Positions 11,969-19,178 of a stretch of 19,178 nucleotides of DNA are shown here, piece by piece. The notes beneath the pieces were generated by a model that was not told the origin of the DNA, searched no databases, and saw only the letters and a program-made list of their open reading frames with translations. Source of the DNA: Gemmobacter sp964439015. Its GTDB lineage: Bacteria > Pseudomonadota > Alphaproteobacteria > Rhodobacterales > Rhodobacteraceae. The position numbers and the translations under genes were made by a program. Position 1 is the first letter of the stretch. Each line of letters begins with the position of its first letter. The stretch is from positions 1 through 19,178 of the forward strand of contig CAYTMV010000042.1 in NCBI GenBank assembly GCA_964439015.1, in the 5' to 3' direction.

Positions 11969-14710
11969 TCAGCTTTCCGCAGCCTCGCCGCCCTCCGCCT
12001 CGTCGCCCTGTTCAGCGACGCGGGCGACGGACACCACCTCTTCGTCAGCGCCGACGTTGAACACGCGCACCCCACCGGCCGAGCGCGAGCGGAAGCTGAT
12101 CTGGTCCACCGGCACCCGGATCGACTGGCCGGTCGAGGTGGCCAGCATGATCTGATCGCCCAGATCGACCGGGAAGGCGGCGATGATGCGCCCGCCACGC
12201 GGCCCCGGCGAGATCGCCTTGACCCCCTGGCCGCCGCGCCCGCGCACCGGATAGTCGTGGCTGGAACTGAGCTTGCCCGATCCGCCCACGGTCACGGTCA
12301 GGATCAGATCCTCGGCCGCGGACATCGCCGCATAATCCTCGGGGCTCAGCTGGCCCTCGGCCACGCTGTCCTCATCGTCCTCGATCCCGTCCTCGTCGGT
12401 CACGCCTGCCATCAGGCGGCGCTGCTTGAGGTAGGCCGCGCGCTGTTCGGGGCTGGCGTCGGAGTGGCGGATGACGGCCATCGAGACCACCCGGTCGCCC
12501 TCGGCCAGCCGCACACCGCGCACGCCGGTCGAATCGCGGCCCTTGAAGACCCGCACCTCGGTGGTGGGGAAACGGATCGCCCGGCCCAGATGGGTGACCA
12601 GCAGGATATCGTCGGTCTCGTCACAGATGCGCACGTCGACGAGGCTGACGCCCTCGGGCAGCTTCATCGCGATCTTGCCGTTGCGCATGATATTGGTGAA
12701 ATCCGACAGCGCGTTGCGGCGCACGTCGCCATCCGAGGTGGCAAAGAACACCTGCAGCTTGTCCCACTCGACCTCCGGCACGTCGATCGGCATCAGGGCG
12801 GCGATGCTGACACCCGGCTGGATCGGCAGGATGTTGACGATCGCCTTGCCGCGCGCGGTGCGGCCTGCCAGCGGCAGGCGCCAGCATTTCATCTGATAGA
12901 CCATGCCATCGGTGGTGAAGAACAGCAGCGCCGTGTGGGTATTGGCCACAAACAGCGTCGTCACAACGTCGTCTTCCTTGGTGGCCATCGACGACAGCCC
13001 CTTGCCGCCGCGGTTCTGCGCGCGGAACTCGGCCAGCGGGGTGCGCTTGATATAGCCGCCCGAGGTGATGGTCACGACCATATCCTCACGCTCGATCAGG
13101 TCCTCGTCCATCATGTCGCCGGACCATTCGACGATTTCGGTGCGGCGCGGGACGGCGAACAGGGTCTTCACCTCGGTCAACTCATCCGAGATGATCGCCA
13201 TGATCCGCTCGCGCGAGCCAAGGATTTCCAGGTAATCCTTGATCTTGGCGGCCAGCGCCTCCAGCTCGTCGGTGATTTCCTTGACGCCCATCGCGGTCAG
13301 GCGCTGCAGGCGCAGATCGAGGATCGCGCGGGCCTGGATTTCCGACAGATTATAGGTGCCGTCGTCATTGATCTTGTGGGTCGGATCGTCGATCAGGCGG
13401 ATATAGGCGGCGATGTCATGGGCCGGCCAGCGGCGGGTCATCAGCCGCTCGCGCGCCTCGGCCGGATCAGCCGAGGAGCGGATGGTCGCCACGACCTCAT
13501 CCACGTTCGAGACCGCAACCGCCAGACCACAGAGGACATGGCTGCGTTCGCGCGCCTTGCGCAACTCAAACGCGGTGCGGCGCGCCACCACTTCCTCGCG
13601 GAAGGTGATGAAATGGGTGAGAAAGTCGCGCAGCGCCAGCGTCTCGGGCCGGCCGCCGTTCAGCGCCAGCATGTTGCAGCCGAACGAGGTCTGCAACTGG
13701 GTAAACCGCCACAGCTGGTTCAGCACCACGTCGGGCGTCGCGTCACGCTTGAGTTCGATCACCACCCGCACGCCCACGCGGTCGGATTCGTCGGCGATCG
13801 AGGAGATGCCCTCCAGCTTCTTGTCGCGCACAAGCTCGGCGATCTTTTCGATCATCGTCGCCTTGTTCACCTGATAGGGGATCTCGTCGACGACGATGGC
13901 AAAGCGGTCCTTGCGCAGCTCTTCAATATGGGTCTTGGCGCGGATTATGACGCTGCCGCGCCCTTCAAGGTAAGCCTTGCGCGCGCCCGAGCGCCCGAGG
14001 ATCTGCCCGCCGGTCGGGAAATCGGGGGCGGGGATGATCTCCATCAGCCGCTCGGCCGAAAGATCGGGGTTTTCGATCAGCGCCAGCGTGCCGTCGATCA
14101 CCTCGCCCAGGTTGTGCGGCGGAATGTTCGTCGCCATGCCTACGGCGATGCCGCCCGCGCCATTGACCAGCATGTTTGGAAAGCGCGCCGGCAGGACGGT
14201 GGGTTCGCGGTCCTTGCCGTCATAATTGTCCTGGAAATCGACGGTATCCTTGTCGATATCGGCCAGCAGATAATCCGCGGGCTTGTCCATCCGCACTTCG
14301 GTGTAGCGCATGGCCGCGGCGCTGTCGCCGTCCATCGAGCCAAAGTTGCCCTGACCGTCCAGCAGTTTCAGCGACATCGAGAAGGGCTGGGCCATCCGCA
14401 CCAGCGCGTCATAGATCGCCGCGTCGCCATGCGGGTGATACTTACCCATCACGTCGCCCACCGGACGCGCCGACTTGCGGTAGTGTTTGTCATGGGTATT
14501 GCTGGTCTCGTGCATCGCAAACAGGATGCGGCGATGCACGGGCTTCAGCCCGTCGCGCAGATCGGGGATCGCGCGGCTGACAATCACGCTCATCGCGTAA
14601 TCGAGATAGGCGGATTTCAGCTCTCCCTCGATCGAGACCTGCGGGCCGTCATGATGCTGGCGGACAGGTTTCTTGCCGTCGTTCTCAAGGTCTTCGGTCT
14701 GGTCGCTCAC
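11969..14710 (-). CDS. gyrA: DNA gyrase subunit A
   Basis: A 913-residue type II topoisomerase subunit that breaks and rejoins DNA and, with GyrB, introduces negative supercoils. The catalytic Tyr136 lies in MRYTEVRM. The quinolone-resistance region reads YHPHGDAAIYDAL, so the usual Ser83 (E. coli numbering) is Ala97 here, while Asp87 is kept as Asp101. The C-terminal beta-pinwheel carries the GyrA box as QNRGGKG at 565-571, which separates GyrA from ParC. A later blade contains VRGRGGQG. An acidic insertion (about 765-800) precedes the last blades, and the tail is acidic. The frame stays open another 70 codons upstream, but family similarity begins at MSDQTED. I therefore chose the GTG at 14710, which has only a weak ribosome site (AGAAAGAC). 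Divergent from the 14853 gene, with 142 bp between. Confidence 0.95.
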   Translation of the reverse strand: MSDQTEDLENDGKKPVRQHHDGPQVSIEGELKSAYLDYAMSVIVSRAIPDLRDGLKPVHRRILFAMHETSNTHDKHYRKSARPVGDVMGKYHPHGDAAIYDALVRMAQPFSMSLKLLDGQGNFGSMDGDSAAAMRYTEVRMDKPADYLLADIDKDTVDFQDNYDGKDREPTVLPARFPNMLVNGAGGIAVGMATNIPPHNLGEVIDGTLALIENPDLSAERLMEIIPAPDFPTGGQILGRSGARKAYLEGRGSVIIRAKTHIEELRKDRFAIVVDEIPYQVNKATMIEKIAELVRDKKLEGISSIADESDRVGVRVVIELKRDATPDVVLNQLWRFTQLQTSFGCNMLALNGGRPETLALRDFLTHFITFREEVVARRTAFELRKARERSHVLCGLAVAVSNVDEVVATIRSSADPAEARERLMTRRWPAHDIAAYIRLIDDPTHKINDDGTYNLSEIQARAILDLRLQRLTAMGVKEITDELEALAAKIKDYLEILGSRERIMAIISDELTEVKTLFAVPRRTEIVEWSGDMMDEDLIEREDMVVTITSGGYIKRTPLAEFRAQNRGGKGLSSMATKEDDVVTTLFVANTHTALLFFTTDGMVYQMKCWRLPLAGRTARGKAIVNILPIQPGVSIAALMPIDVPEVEWDKLQVFFATSDGDVRRNALSDFTNIMRNGKIAMKLPEGVSLVDVRICDETDDILLVTHLGRAIRFPTTEVRVFKGRDSTGVRGVRLAEGDRVVSMAVIRHSDASPEQRAAYLKQRRLMAGVTDEDGIEDDEDSVAEGQLSPEDYAAMSAAEDLILTVTVGGSGKLSSSHDYPVRGRGGQGVKAISPGPRGGRIIAAFPVDLGDQIMLATSTGQSIRVPVDQISFRSRSAGGVRVFNVGADEEVVSVARVAEQGDEAEGGEAAES

Positions 14711-14852
14711 GGGGGGTCTTTCTGGCTGCGGGCGGGGCAGGGGCTCCACCACATCTTGTGCGGGCCTTATATCCCATGCCCGCCCGCGGCTGCAACCTTT
14801 CCCGCCGCCGCGGGGGCTTGCGAGGCCGCAGGAACCGGCATAAGGCGCGGCC

Positions 14853-15854
14853 ATGACCCGCGCGCCCGACCTTGAGACCGCCCGCAAACTTGCCGAGGCC
14901 ACCGGCTTTGCCCTGCGCACGCCGCCGGGCTGGGCGGGGCTGCTGCATCGTCCGGGGCTTGCGGCGCAGGTGATCCCGCAGGCGGCCGAGTTGGCGGCCC
15001 CGGCGGTCGGGCTGACGGATCCGATTGGCGACGGGGCCTTCGCGCCAGTGCCGGGGCTGACTCACCGCTATGCGGACCGGGTGATCCTGCATCTGACGCG
15101 GGTTTGCGATCTGCACTGCCGCTTTTGCTTCCGCCGCGCGGTGGTGGGGGAAAGCGGGCCGCTACCCGAGGCCGACCTGACCCGCGCGCTGGATTACATC
15201 GCAGCGCGGCCCCAGATCCGCGAGGTGATCCTGACCGGGGGCGACCCGCTGACCCTGTCGCCGCGCCGGATCGCGGCGGTGCTGGACCGGCTGGGCACAC
15301 TGGATCTGGACCTGATCCGCATCCATTCCCGCGTGCCGGTCGTGGCGCCCGACCGTATCACCGACGAATTGCTGTCCGCTTTGGCCGCGGTGCCGGCACT
15401 GTGGTTCGTTCTGCACACCAACCACCCCGACGAGCTGACGCCCGAGGCCTGCGCCGCCATCGCCCGCCTGACGGCGGCCGGCATCCCGATGCTGTCGCAA
15501 TCGGTGCTGCTGAAAGGTGTCAATGCCGACCCCGACACGCTTGAGACGCTGTTCCGCCGCCTGCTACGCCTGAAGGTCAAGCCCTATTACCTGCACCATT
15601 GCGATCTGGTGCAGGGGGCCGAGCATTTCCGCACCTCGATCCCCGAGGGGCAGGCGATCATGGCGATCCTGCGCCAACGCCTGACCGGGATCGGCCTTCC
15701 GACATATGTGCTGGACCTGCCGGGCGGGCATGGCAAGGTGCCGATCGGTCCCGGCCATCTTGAGGCGGCCGGGCCGGGCCAATGGCGCCTGCGGGATCGT
15801 GAGGGGCATTGGCATGAATACGCCGACCCCACCCCTGTTCCTGCCGCGGATTAA
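14853..15854 (+). CDS. epmB: Radical SAM lysine 2,3-aminomutase-like protein (EpmB type)
   Basis: A 333-residue radical-SAM, PLP-dependent enzyme. Cys85, Cys89 and Cys92 (CDLHCRFCFRR) form the CxxxCxxC motif that binds the 4Fe-4S cluster and SAM. LTGGDPLTL follows, and Lys295 in LPGGHGKVPIG is the expected PLP lysine. Clostridial lysine aminomutases are about 416 residues with a C-terminal extension. This one matches the shorter E. coli EpmB (about 342), which converts alpha- to beta-lysine for attachment to elongation factor P. EpmB-type is therefore the better call. Neither efp nor the lysyltransferase gene epmA is in the window, so the pathway assignment is inferred. It is divergent from gyrA, and a lytic transglycosylase gene starts 42 bp downstream. 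Confidence 0.85.
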   Translation: MTRAPDLETARKLAEATGFALRTPPGWAGLLHRPGLAAQVIPQAAELAAPAVGLTDPIGDGAFAPVPGLTHRYADRVILHLTRVCDLHCRFCFRRAVVGESGPLPEADLTRALDYIAARPQIREVILTGGDPLTLSPRRIAAVLDRLGTLDLDLIRIHSRVPVVAPDRITDELLSALAAVPALWFVLHTNHPDELTPEACAAIARLTAAGIPMLSQSVLLKGVNADPDTLETLFRRLLRLKVKPYYLHHCDLVQGAEHFRTSIPEGQAIMAILRQRLTGIGLPTYVLDLPGGHGKVPIGPGHLEAAGPGQWRLRDREGHWHEYADPTPVPAAD

Positions 15855-15896
15855 CCGCTAGGTTCCAGACAATCCGCGATCAGGAAAGGGATTGTC

Positions 15897-17129
15897 ATGC
15901 TCCACCGCCGCGCGCTTCTGGCCCTGATGGGGGCATCGGGTCTATCGGCCTGCATGGGGGGGGCAGTATCGCGCGCCTCTGGTCCCGATCCCAAGATGCG
16001 CCCGCAGCCCAATGCGGGGTTTGACGCATGGCTCGACGGCTTCCGCCCCCGCGCGCGCGCGGCCGGGATCGGTGAAGGGACGCTGAACACGGGTCTGCGC
16101 GGTGCAGGCTGGATCCCCGGCGTGGTCGAGCGTGACCGCAACCAAACCGAGTTCACCCGCACCACCGAAGACTATCTGGCCATCGCCGTCAGCGATGAAC
16201 GCCTCGCCACCGGTCGCGCGGCCGTGTCGCAATATGGCCGCGTGCTGCAAGCGGTCGAGGCCCGTTACGGCGTCGATCGCCACATCGTTGCCGCGGTCTG
16301 GGGACTCGAGAGCTTTTTCGGCACCCGTCGCGGCGATGTCCCGGTGATCTCGGCGCTGGCGACCCTGGCCTATGACGGGCGGCGCGGGGCGTTTTTCGAA
16401 AGCCAGCTGATCGCCGCGCTGAAAATCCTGCAGGCAGGCGACGTGACCGCGGACCACATGGTTGGCAGCTGGGCCGGCGCGATGGGTCATACGCAGTTCA
16501 TCCCCACCAGCTATCTGGCCTTCGCCGTCGATTTCACCGGCGACGGGCGGCGCGACATCTGGTCGGATGACCCCTCGGACGCGCTGGCCTCGACCGCGGC
16601 CTATCTGGCGAAAAACGGCTGGGCATCCGGCGGGCGCTGGGGGCTGGAGGTAGCGGTGCCCGCAGGCTTTGACACCGGCCTCGCCGGGCGCGGCAAGGGC
16701 AGGGCGGTTTCCGACTGGCGCGCGCTGGGCCTGCGCGCGGCGGATGGCGGCGCGATCCCCGACCATGGCGCGGCCTCGCTGATCCTGCCGGCCGGCCCCA
16801 CGGGCCCAGGCTTTCTGATCTTCCGCAATTTCAACGCGATCCTGCGCTATAACAACGCCGAGAATTACGCGCTGGGCATTGGGCATCTGGCCGACCGGCT
16901 GGCCGGTGGCGGGCCGATCATCGGCCGCTTCCCGCCGGACGCAACCGGCCTGACGCTGGAGGACCGCAAGGAGATCCAGCGCCGCCTGACCGCGCGCGGC
17001 TATGACACCCAGGGATCGGACGGGGTGATCGGCGCCAAGTCCCGCAGCGCGATCAGCGCCTTCCAGGCTGCAAATGGCATGGCGGTGACGGGCGAGCCCT
17101 CGGTCGAATTGCTGCGCGCCCTGCGCTGA
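15897..17129 (+). CDS. Lipoprotein lytic murein transglycosylase, MltB family, with peptidoglycan-binding domain
   Basis: A 410-residue periplasmic enzyme that cleaves the glycan strands of peptidoglycan, forming 1,6-anhydromuramyl ends. The N-terminus MLHRRALLALMGASGLSAC ends in a lipobox (LSAC), predicting cleavage before Cys19 and lipid anchoring. The SLT_2/MltB catalytic domain runs from about 40 to 335, with catalytic Glu138 in AVWGLESFFGT, then GSWAGAMGHTQFIPTSY and FNAILRYNNAENYALGIGHLAD. A peptidoglycan_binding_1 domain closes the protein (about 352-408, QRRLTARGYDTQGSDGVIGAKS). This SLT_2 plus PG-binding layout is common in alphaproteobacteria. AGGAAAGG precedes the ATG. The gene is followed within 3 bp by a 72-bp palindrome. 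Confidence 0.94.
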   Translation: MLHRRALLALMGASGLSACMGGAVSRASGPDPKMRPQPNAGFDAWLDGFRPRARAAGIGEGTLNTGLRGAGWIPGVVERDRNQTEFTRTTEDYLAIAVSDERLATGRAAVSQYGRVLQAVEARYGVDRHIVAAVWGLESFFGTRRGDVPVISALATLAYDGRRGAFFESQLIAALKILQAGDVTADHMVGSWAGAMGHTQFIPTSYLAFAVDFTGDGRRDIWSDDPSDALASTAAYLAKNGWASGGRWGLEVAVPAGFDTGLAGRGKGRAVSDWRALGLRAADGGAIPDHGAASLILPAGPTGPGFLIFRNFNAILRYNNAENYALGIGHLADRLAGGGPIIGRFPPDATGLTLEDRKEIQRRLTARGYDTQGSDGVIGAKSRSAISAFQAANGMAVTGEPSVELLRALR

Positions 17130-17131
17130 TC

Positions 17132-17203
17132 TCACCATGACCCAAATACCCAATCCGTCGTGTGGGATCCCACACGGCGCAGGGGGTATTTAGATCATGG
17201 TGA
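17132..17203. repeat. 72-bp three-tier palindrome between convergent genes
   Basis: Three pairs of inverted sequence share exactly one centre (between 17167 and 17168). TCACCATGA (17132-17140) pairs with TCATGGTGA (17195-17203). AAATACCC (17144-17151) pairs with GGGTATTT (17184-17191). A perfect 18-bp inner palindrome, CGTGTGGGATCCCACACG, lies at 17159-17176. Only short unpaired patches (17141-17143 and 17152-17158 against their mirrors) interrupt it. It lies between the stop codons of the transglycosylase and arginase genes. There is no long T-run on either side, so it is not a textbook terminator, although it may stop transcripts from both directions. The layout recalls REP/BIME-like or other palindromic interspersed elements. 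Confidence 0.85.
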
Positions 17204-17228
17204 AACGCAGGCCGCTCACTTGGCCCGT

Positions 17229-18152
17229 TCATTTGGCCCGCGTGGGACGGTCGAACACCCGCCGCCCCATCAGCGAGGCGACCAGATCCACCATCAGCCG
17301 CGCGGTCATGCCGCGGTCGTCGAGAAACGGGTTCAGCTCCACGAGATCCAGCGAGGTGACCAGCCCGCTTTCATGCAGCAGTTCCATCACCAGATGCGCC
17401 TCGCGGAAGGTGGTGCCGCCCGGCACGGTGGTGCCAACGGCGGGGGCGATGGCGGGATCGAGGAAATCCACGTCCAGGCTGACATGCAGCATGCCGCCCG
17501 CCTCACGCACGCGTGTCAGGAACTCGCGCAAGGGGGCCACGACCCCGCGCTCGTCCAGCACGCGCATGTCATTGATGGCAATGTCATGGTCCAACAGCGC
17601 CGCATGTTCCGCCGGATCGACCGAGCGGATGCCGAACAGGCAGATGCGATCCGCGGCCAGGGGCGCGGGGAAGGGGGGAAAGGCATCAAACCCGCTGCGC
17701 CCGGCAATCCAGGCCACCGGTGTGCCATGCAGATTGCCCGAGGTGGTGGAGAGCGGCGTGTGGAAATCCGAATGCGCGTCCAGCCACAACAGAAACAGCG
17801 GTCGGCCAGCGCGCTGGGCGTGAGCGGCGGCGCCTGCCACCGACCCCAGCGCCAGCGAGTGATCGCCGCCCATCACGATCGGCAATTCATCCTCGGCCAG
17901 CGCATCTTCGACCGCATTCCAGATTGCCTCGGTCCATCCCAGCGTTTCGGCCAGCGAATGCACGGCGGGGTTGGGACATGTCACGGGTTTCAGCGCCGGA
18001 AGGGCCAGATCGCCGGCATCGCGCACCCGGTGGCCCAGGTCCTCGATGGCCTCGGCCAGCCGTGCCACGCGAAAGGCCGCCGGTCCCATCACGCAGCCGG
18101 GCCGCCGCTGTCCGCTGTCGATCGGTGCGCCGATGAGGGTTACTCGGGCCAT
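17229..18152 (-). CDS. rocF: Arginase
   Basis: A 307-residue binuclear manganese enzyme that hydrolyses L-arginine to ornithine and urea. Metal ligands are visible in GGDHS (His98), DAHSD (Asp125, His127, Asp129) and SLDVDFLDP (Asp227, Asp229). LVELNP (Glu272) is also typical. The stretch HTPLSTTSGNLHGTP right after DAHSDF closely matches true arginases, which argues against agmatinase or formiminoglutamase. The frame continues 53 codons upstream, but the ATG at 18152 starts the family N-terminus MARVTLIGAPIDSGQ and has an AGGGAGG ribosome site. It is monocistronic as far as can be seen: it converges on the transglycosylase gene and diverges from ccmF across 157 bp. Ornithine cyclodeaminase or an Lrp-type regulator, frequent neighbours elsewhere, is absent. 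Confidence 0.95.
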   Translation of the reverse strand: MARVTLIGAPIDSGQRRPGCVMGPAAFRVARLAEAIEDLGHRVRDAGDLALPALKPVTCPNPAVHSLAETLGWTEAIWNAVEDALAEDELPIVMGGDHSLALGSVAGAAAHAQRAGRPLFLLWLDAHSDFHTPLSTTSGNLHGTPVAWIAGRSGFDAFPPFPAPLAADRICLFGIRSVDPAEHAALLDHDIAINDMRVLDERGVVAPLREFLTRVREAGGMLHVSLDVDFLDPAIAPAVGTTVPGGTTFREAHLVMELLHESGLVTSLDLVELNPFLDDRGMTARLMVDLVASLMGRRVFDRPTRAK

Positions 18153-18309
18153 GGTCGCCTCCCTGTCCTGTCCACGGCATGGAACATCCTGAACAGGCTT
18201 TCGGCAAGCCCTCACATTGCCGTCATCGCGCCGCGACACCTGCGCGCATCCCCGTGGCGCGGGGCCGCGGATTGGCCTAAGGTAAATGCGCGAACGAAGG
18301 GGCTTTTTC

Positions 18310-19178
18310 ATGATTACCGAAATCGGACATTTCGCGCTGGTGCTGGCGCTGGCCGTTGCCGCGGTGCAGGCGACCCTGCCGCTTTACGGCGCCCAGACCC
18401 GCCGCCCGGCGCTGATGGCGCTGGCCGAACCTGCGGCCACGGCGCAATTCATCCTGATCGCGGTGTCGTTTCTGGCGCTGACCTGGGCCTTCGTGACTTC
18501 GGATTTCTCGCTGCGGCTGGTGGTGCTGAACAGCCATACCGACAAGCCGATGCTCTACAAGGTCTCGGGCGTGTGGGGCAACCATGAGGGGTCGCTGCTG
18601 CTATGGGTGCTGATCCTGGCGCTGTTCGGGGCCTGTGCGGCCTGGTTTGGCGGCAATCTGCCCGCAGGGCTGAAGGCCCGGGTGATCGCGATACAGGGAC
18701 TGATCGGCGTGGCCTTTACCGCGTTCCTTCTGTTCACCTCAAACCCGTTCCTGCGGGTGGCGCAGGCCCCTTTCAACGGTGAAGACCTGAACCCGCTGTT
18801 GCAGGACCCCGGCCTCGCCTTCCACCCCCCGTTCCTCTATCTGGGGTATGTCGGCCTTTCGATGGCGTTCTCCTTTGCGATTGCCGCGCTGATCGAGGGG
18901 CGGATCGACGCCGCCTGGGGGCGCTGGGTGCGGCCTTGGACGCTGGCGGCCTGGATCTTCCTGACCATCGGCATCGCGCTGGGCTCTTGGTGGGCCTATT
19001 ACGAGCTGGGCTGGGGTGGCTTCTGGTTCTGGGACCCGGTCGAGAATGCCTCGTTCATGCCCTGGCTGATCGCTGCGGCGCTGTTGCACTCGGCCATCGT
19101 GGTGGAAAAGCGCGAAAGCCTGAAAAGCTGGACGATCCTGCTGGCGATCATGGCCTTCGGCTTTTCGCTGATCGGCAC
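18310..19178 (+). CDS. ccmF: Cytochrome c maturation protein CcmF (5' part)
   Basis: The first 289 residues of an inner-membrane heme lyase subunit that, with CcmH, attaches heme from CcmE to apocytochrome c in the periplasm. The gene is cut by the window end. Many hydrophobic segments are present (for example about 5-27, 45-62, 95-113, 124-143, 176-195, 210-227, 250-265). The tryptophan-rich WWD heme-handling motif appears at about 234-252 (GWGGFWFWDPVENASFMPW). Candidate heme-ligand histidines are His172 in FHPPFLYLGY and His260 in LLHSAIV, as in E. coli CcmF. NrfE and CcmC share the WWD motif, but the N-terminal MITEIGHFALVLALA and LNSHTDKPMLYKVSGVWGNHEGS favour CcmF. AAGGGG lies 7 bp before the ATG. 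The 157-bp gap to the divergent arginase must hold both promoters. Confidence 0.95.
   Translation, partial: MITEIGHFALVLALAVAAVQATLPLYGAQTRRPALMALAEPAATAQFILIAVSFLALTWAFVTSDFSLRLVVLNSHTDKPMLYKVSGVWGNHEGSLLLWVLILALFGACAAWFGGNLPAGLKARVIAIQGLIGVAFTAFLLFTSNPFLRVAQAPFNGEDLNPLLQDPGLAFHPPFLYLGYVGLSMAFSFAIAALIEGRIDAAWGRWVRPWTLAAWIFLTIGIALGSWWAYYELGWGGFWFWDPVENASFMPWLIAAALLHSAIVVEKRESLKSWTILLAIMAFGFSLIG

Noticed and set aside
12257..14875. Very long open frame on the + strand opposite gyrA (872 codons)
   Set aside because: It is the antisense shadow of gyrA in GC-rich DNA. The protein is rich in His/Arg/Gly/Gln, has no family pattern, and gyrA motifs on the other strand are unambiguous.
17219..17239. 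Short direct repeat TTGGCCCG beside the arginase stop codon, as a possible target-site duplication
   Set aside because: Eight GC-rich bases within a 21-bp span, with nothing inserted between them. Chance repetition is sufficient.
18182..18194. GAAC-N5-GAAC in the arginase-ccmF gap as a second LexA box
   Set aside because: Spacing is 5, not the 7 required by the alphaproteobacterial consensus, and neither neighbour is an SOS gene.
17160..18587. 475-codon open frame on the + strand across arginase and into ccmF
   Set aside because: Antisense to a clear arginase and out of frame with a clear ccmF. Its start lies inside the 72-bp palindrome. No recognisable domain.

Overview
The window is GC-rich, densely packed chromosomal DNA from an alphaproteobacterium. 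It most likely comes from Rhodobacteraceae (Rhodobacter/Paracoccus relatives). The main evidence is a sciP-ctrA pair followed by ligA and recG, an alphaproteobacterial-type LexA box (GTTC-N7-GTTC), trmFO, a CcmF-type cytochrome c maturation protein, and the protein sequence style throughout. I see no rRNA, tRNA, CRISPR array, transposase or phage gene. Most of the window is ordinary core genome.

Layout. 1-60 is the terminator of a gene lying mostly to the left of the window. 182-535 holds what looks like the C-terminal half of a NarL/LuxR-type response regulator, broken by an in-frame stop. A beta-class glutathione S-transferase (678-1292, +) converges on mnmA (1400-2536, -) across a two-way terminator. 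Divergent from mnmA is a rightward block: sciP (2655-2933), ctrA (3023-3736), ligA (3797-6073), recG (6070-8154, ATGA overlap with ligA), and a 40-codon membrane-peptide gene (8256-8378) ending in a strong terminator at 8469-8500. This block combines the cell-cycle regulator CtrA, its inhibitor SciP and two DNA repair enzymes. The tiny last gene has its own candidate SOS (LexA) operator.

8499-8933 (-) encodes an IscU/SufU-like Fe-S scaffold, divergent from hisI (9000-9359, +). hisI abuts the leftward set gyrA (11969-14710), a small unknown gene (11557-11907), trmFO (10181-11512) and gluQ (9360-10193). Together with mnmA, three separate tRNA-modification activities are encoded here: s2U34, m5U54 and glutamyl-queuosine in tRNA-Asp. 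Divergent from gyrA is a radical-SAM lysine 2,3-aminomutase/EpmB-like enzyme (14853-15854), followed by an MltB-type lipoprotein transglycosylase (15897-17129). A 72-bp near-perfect palindrome (17132-17203) separates it from a convergent arginase gene (17229-18152, -). The window ends inside ccmF (18310 onward, +).

The two observations most worth following up are the putative SOS-controlled 40-residue membrane peptide after recG, and the 72-bp three-tier palindrome at 17132-17203. The palindrome resembles an interspersed palindromic element more than a simple terminator.
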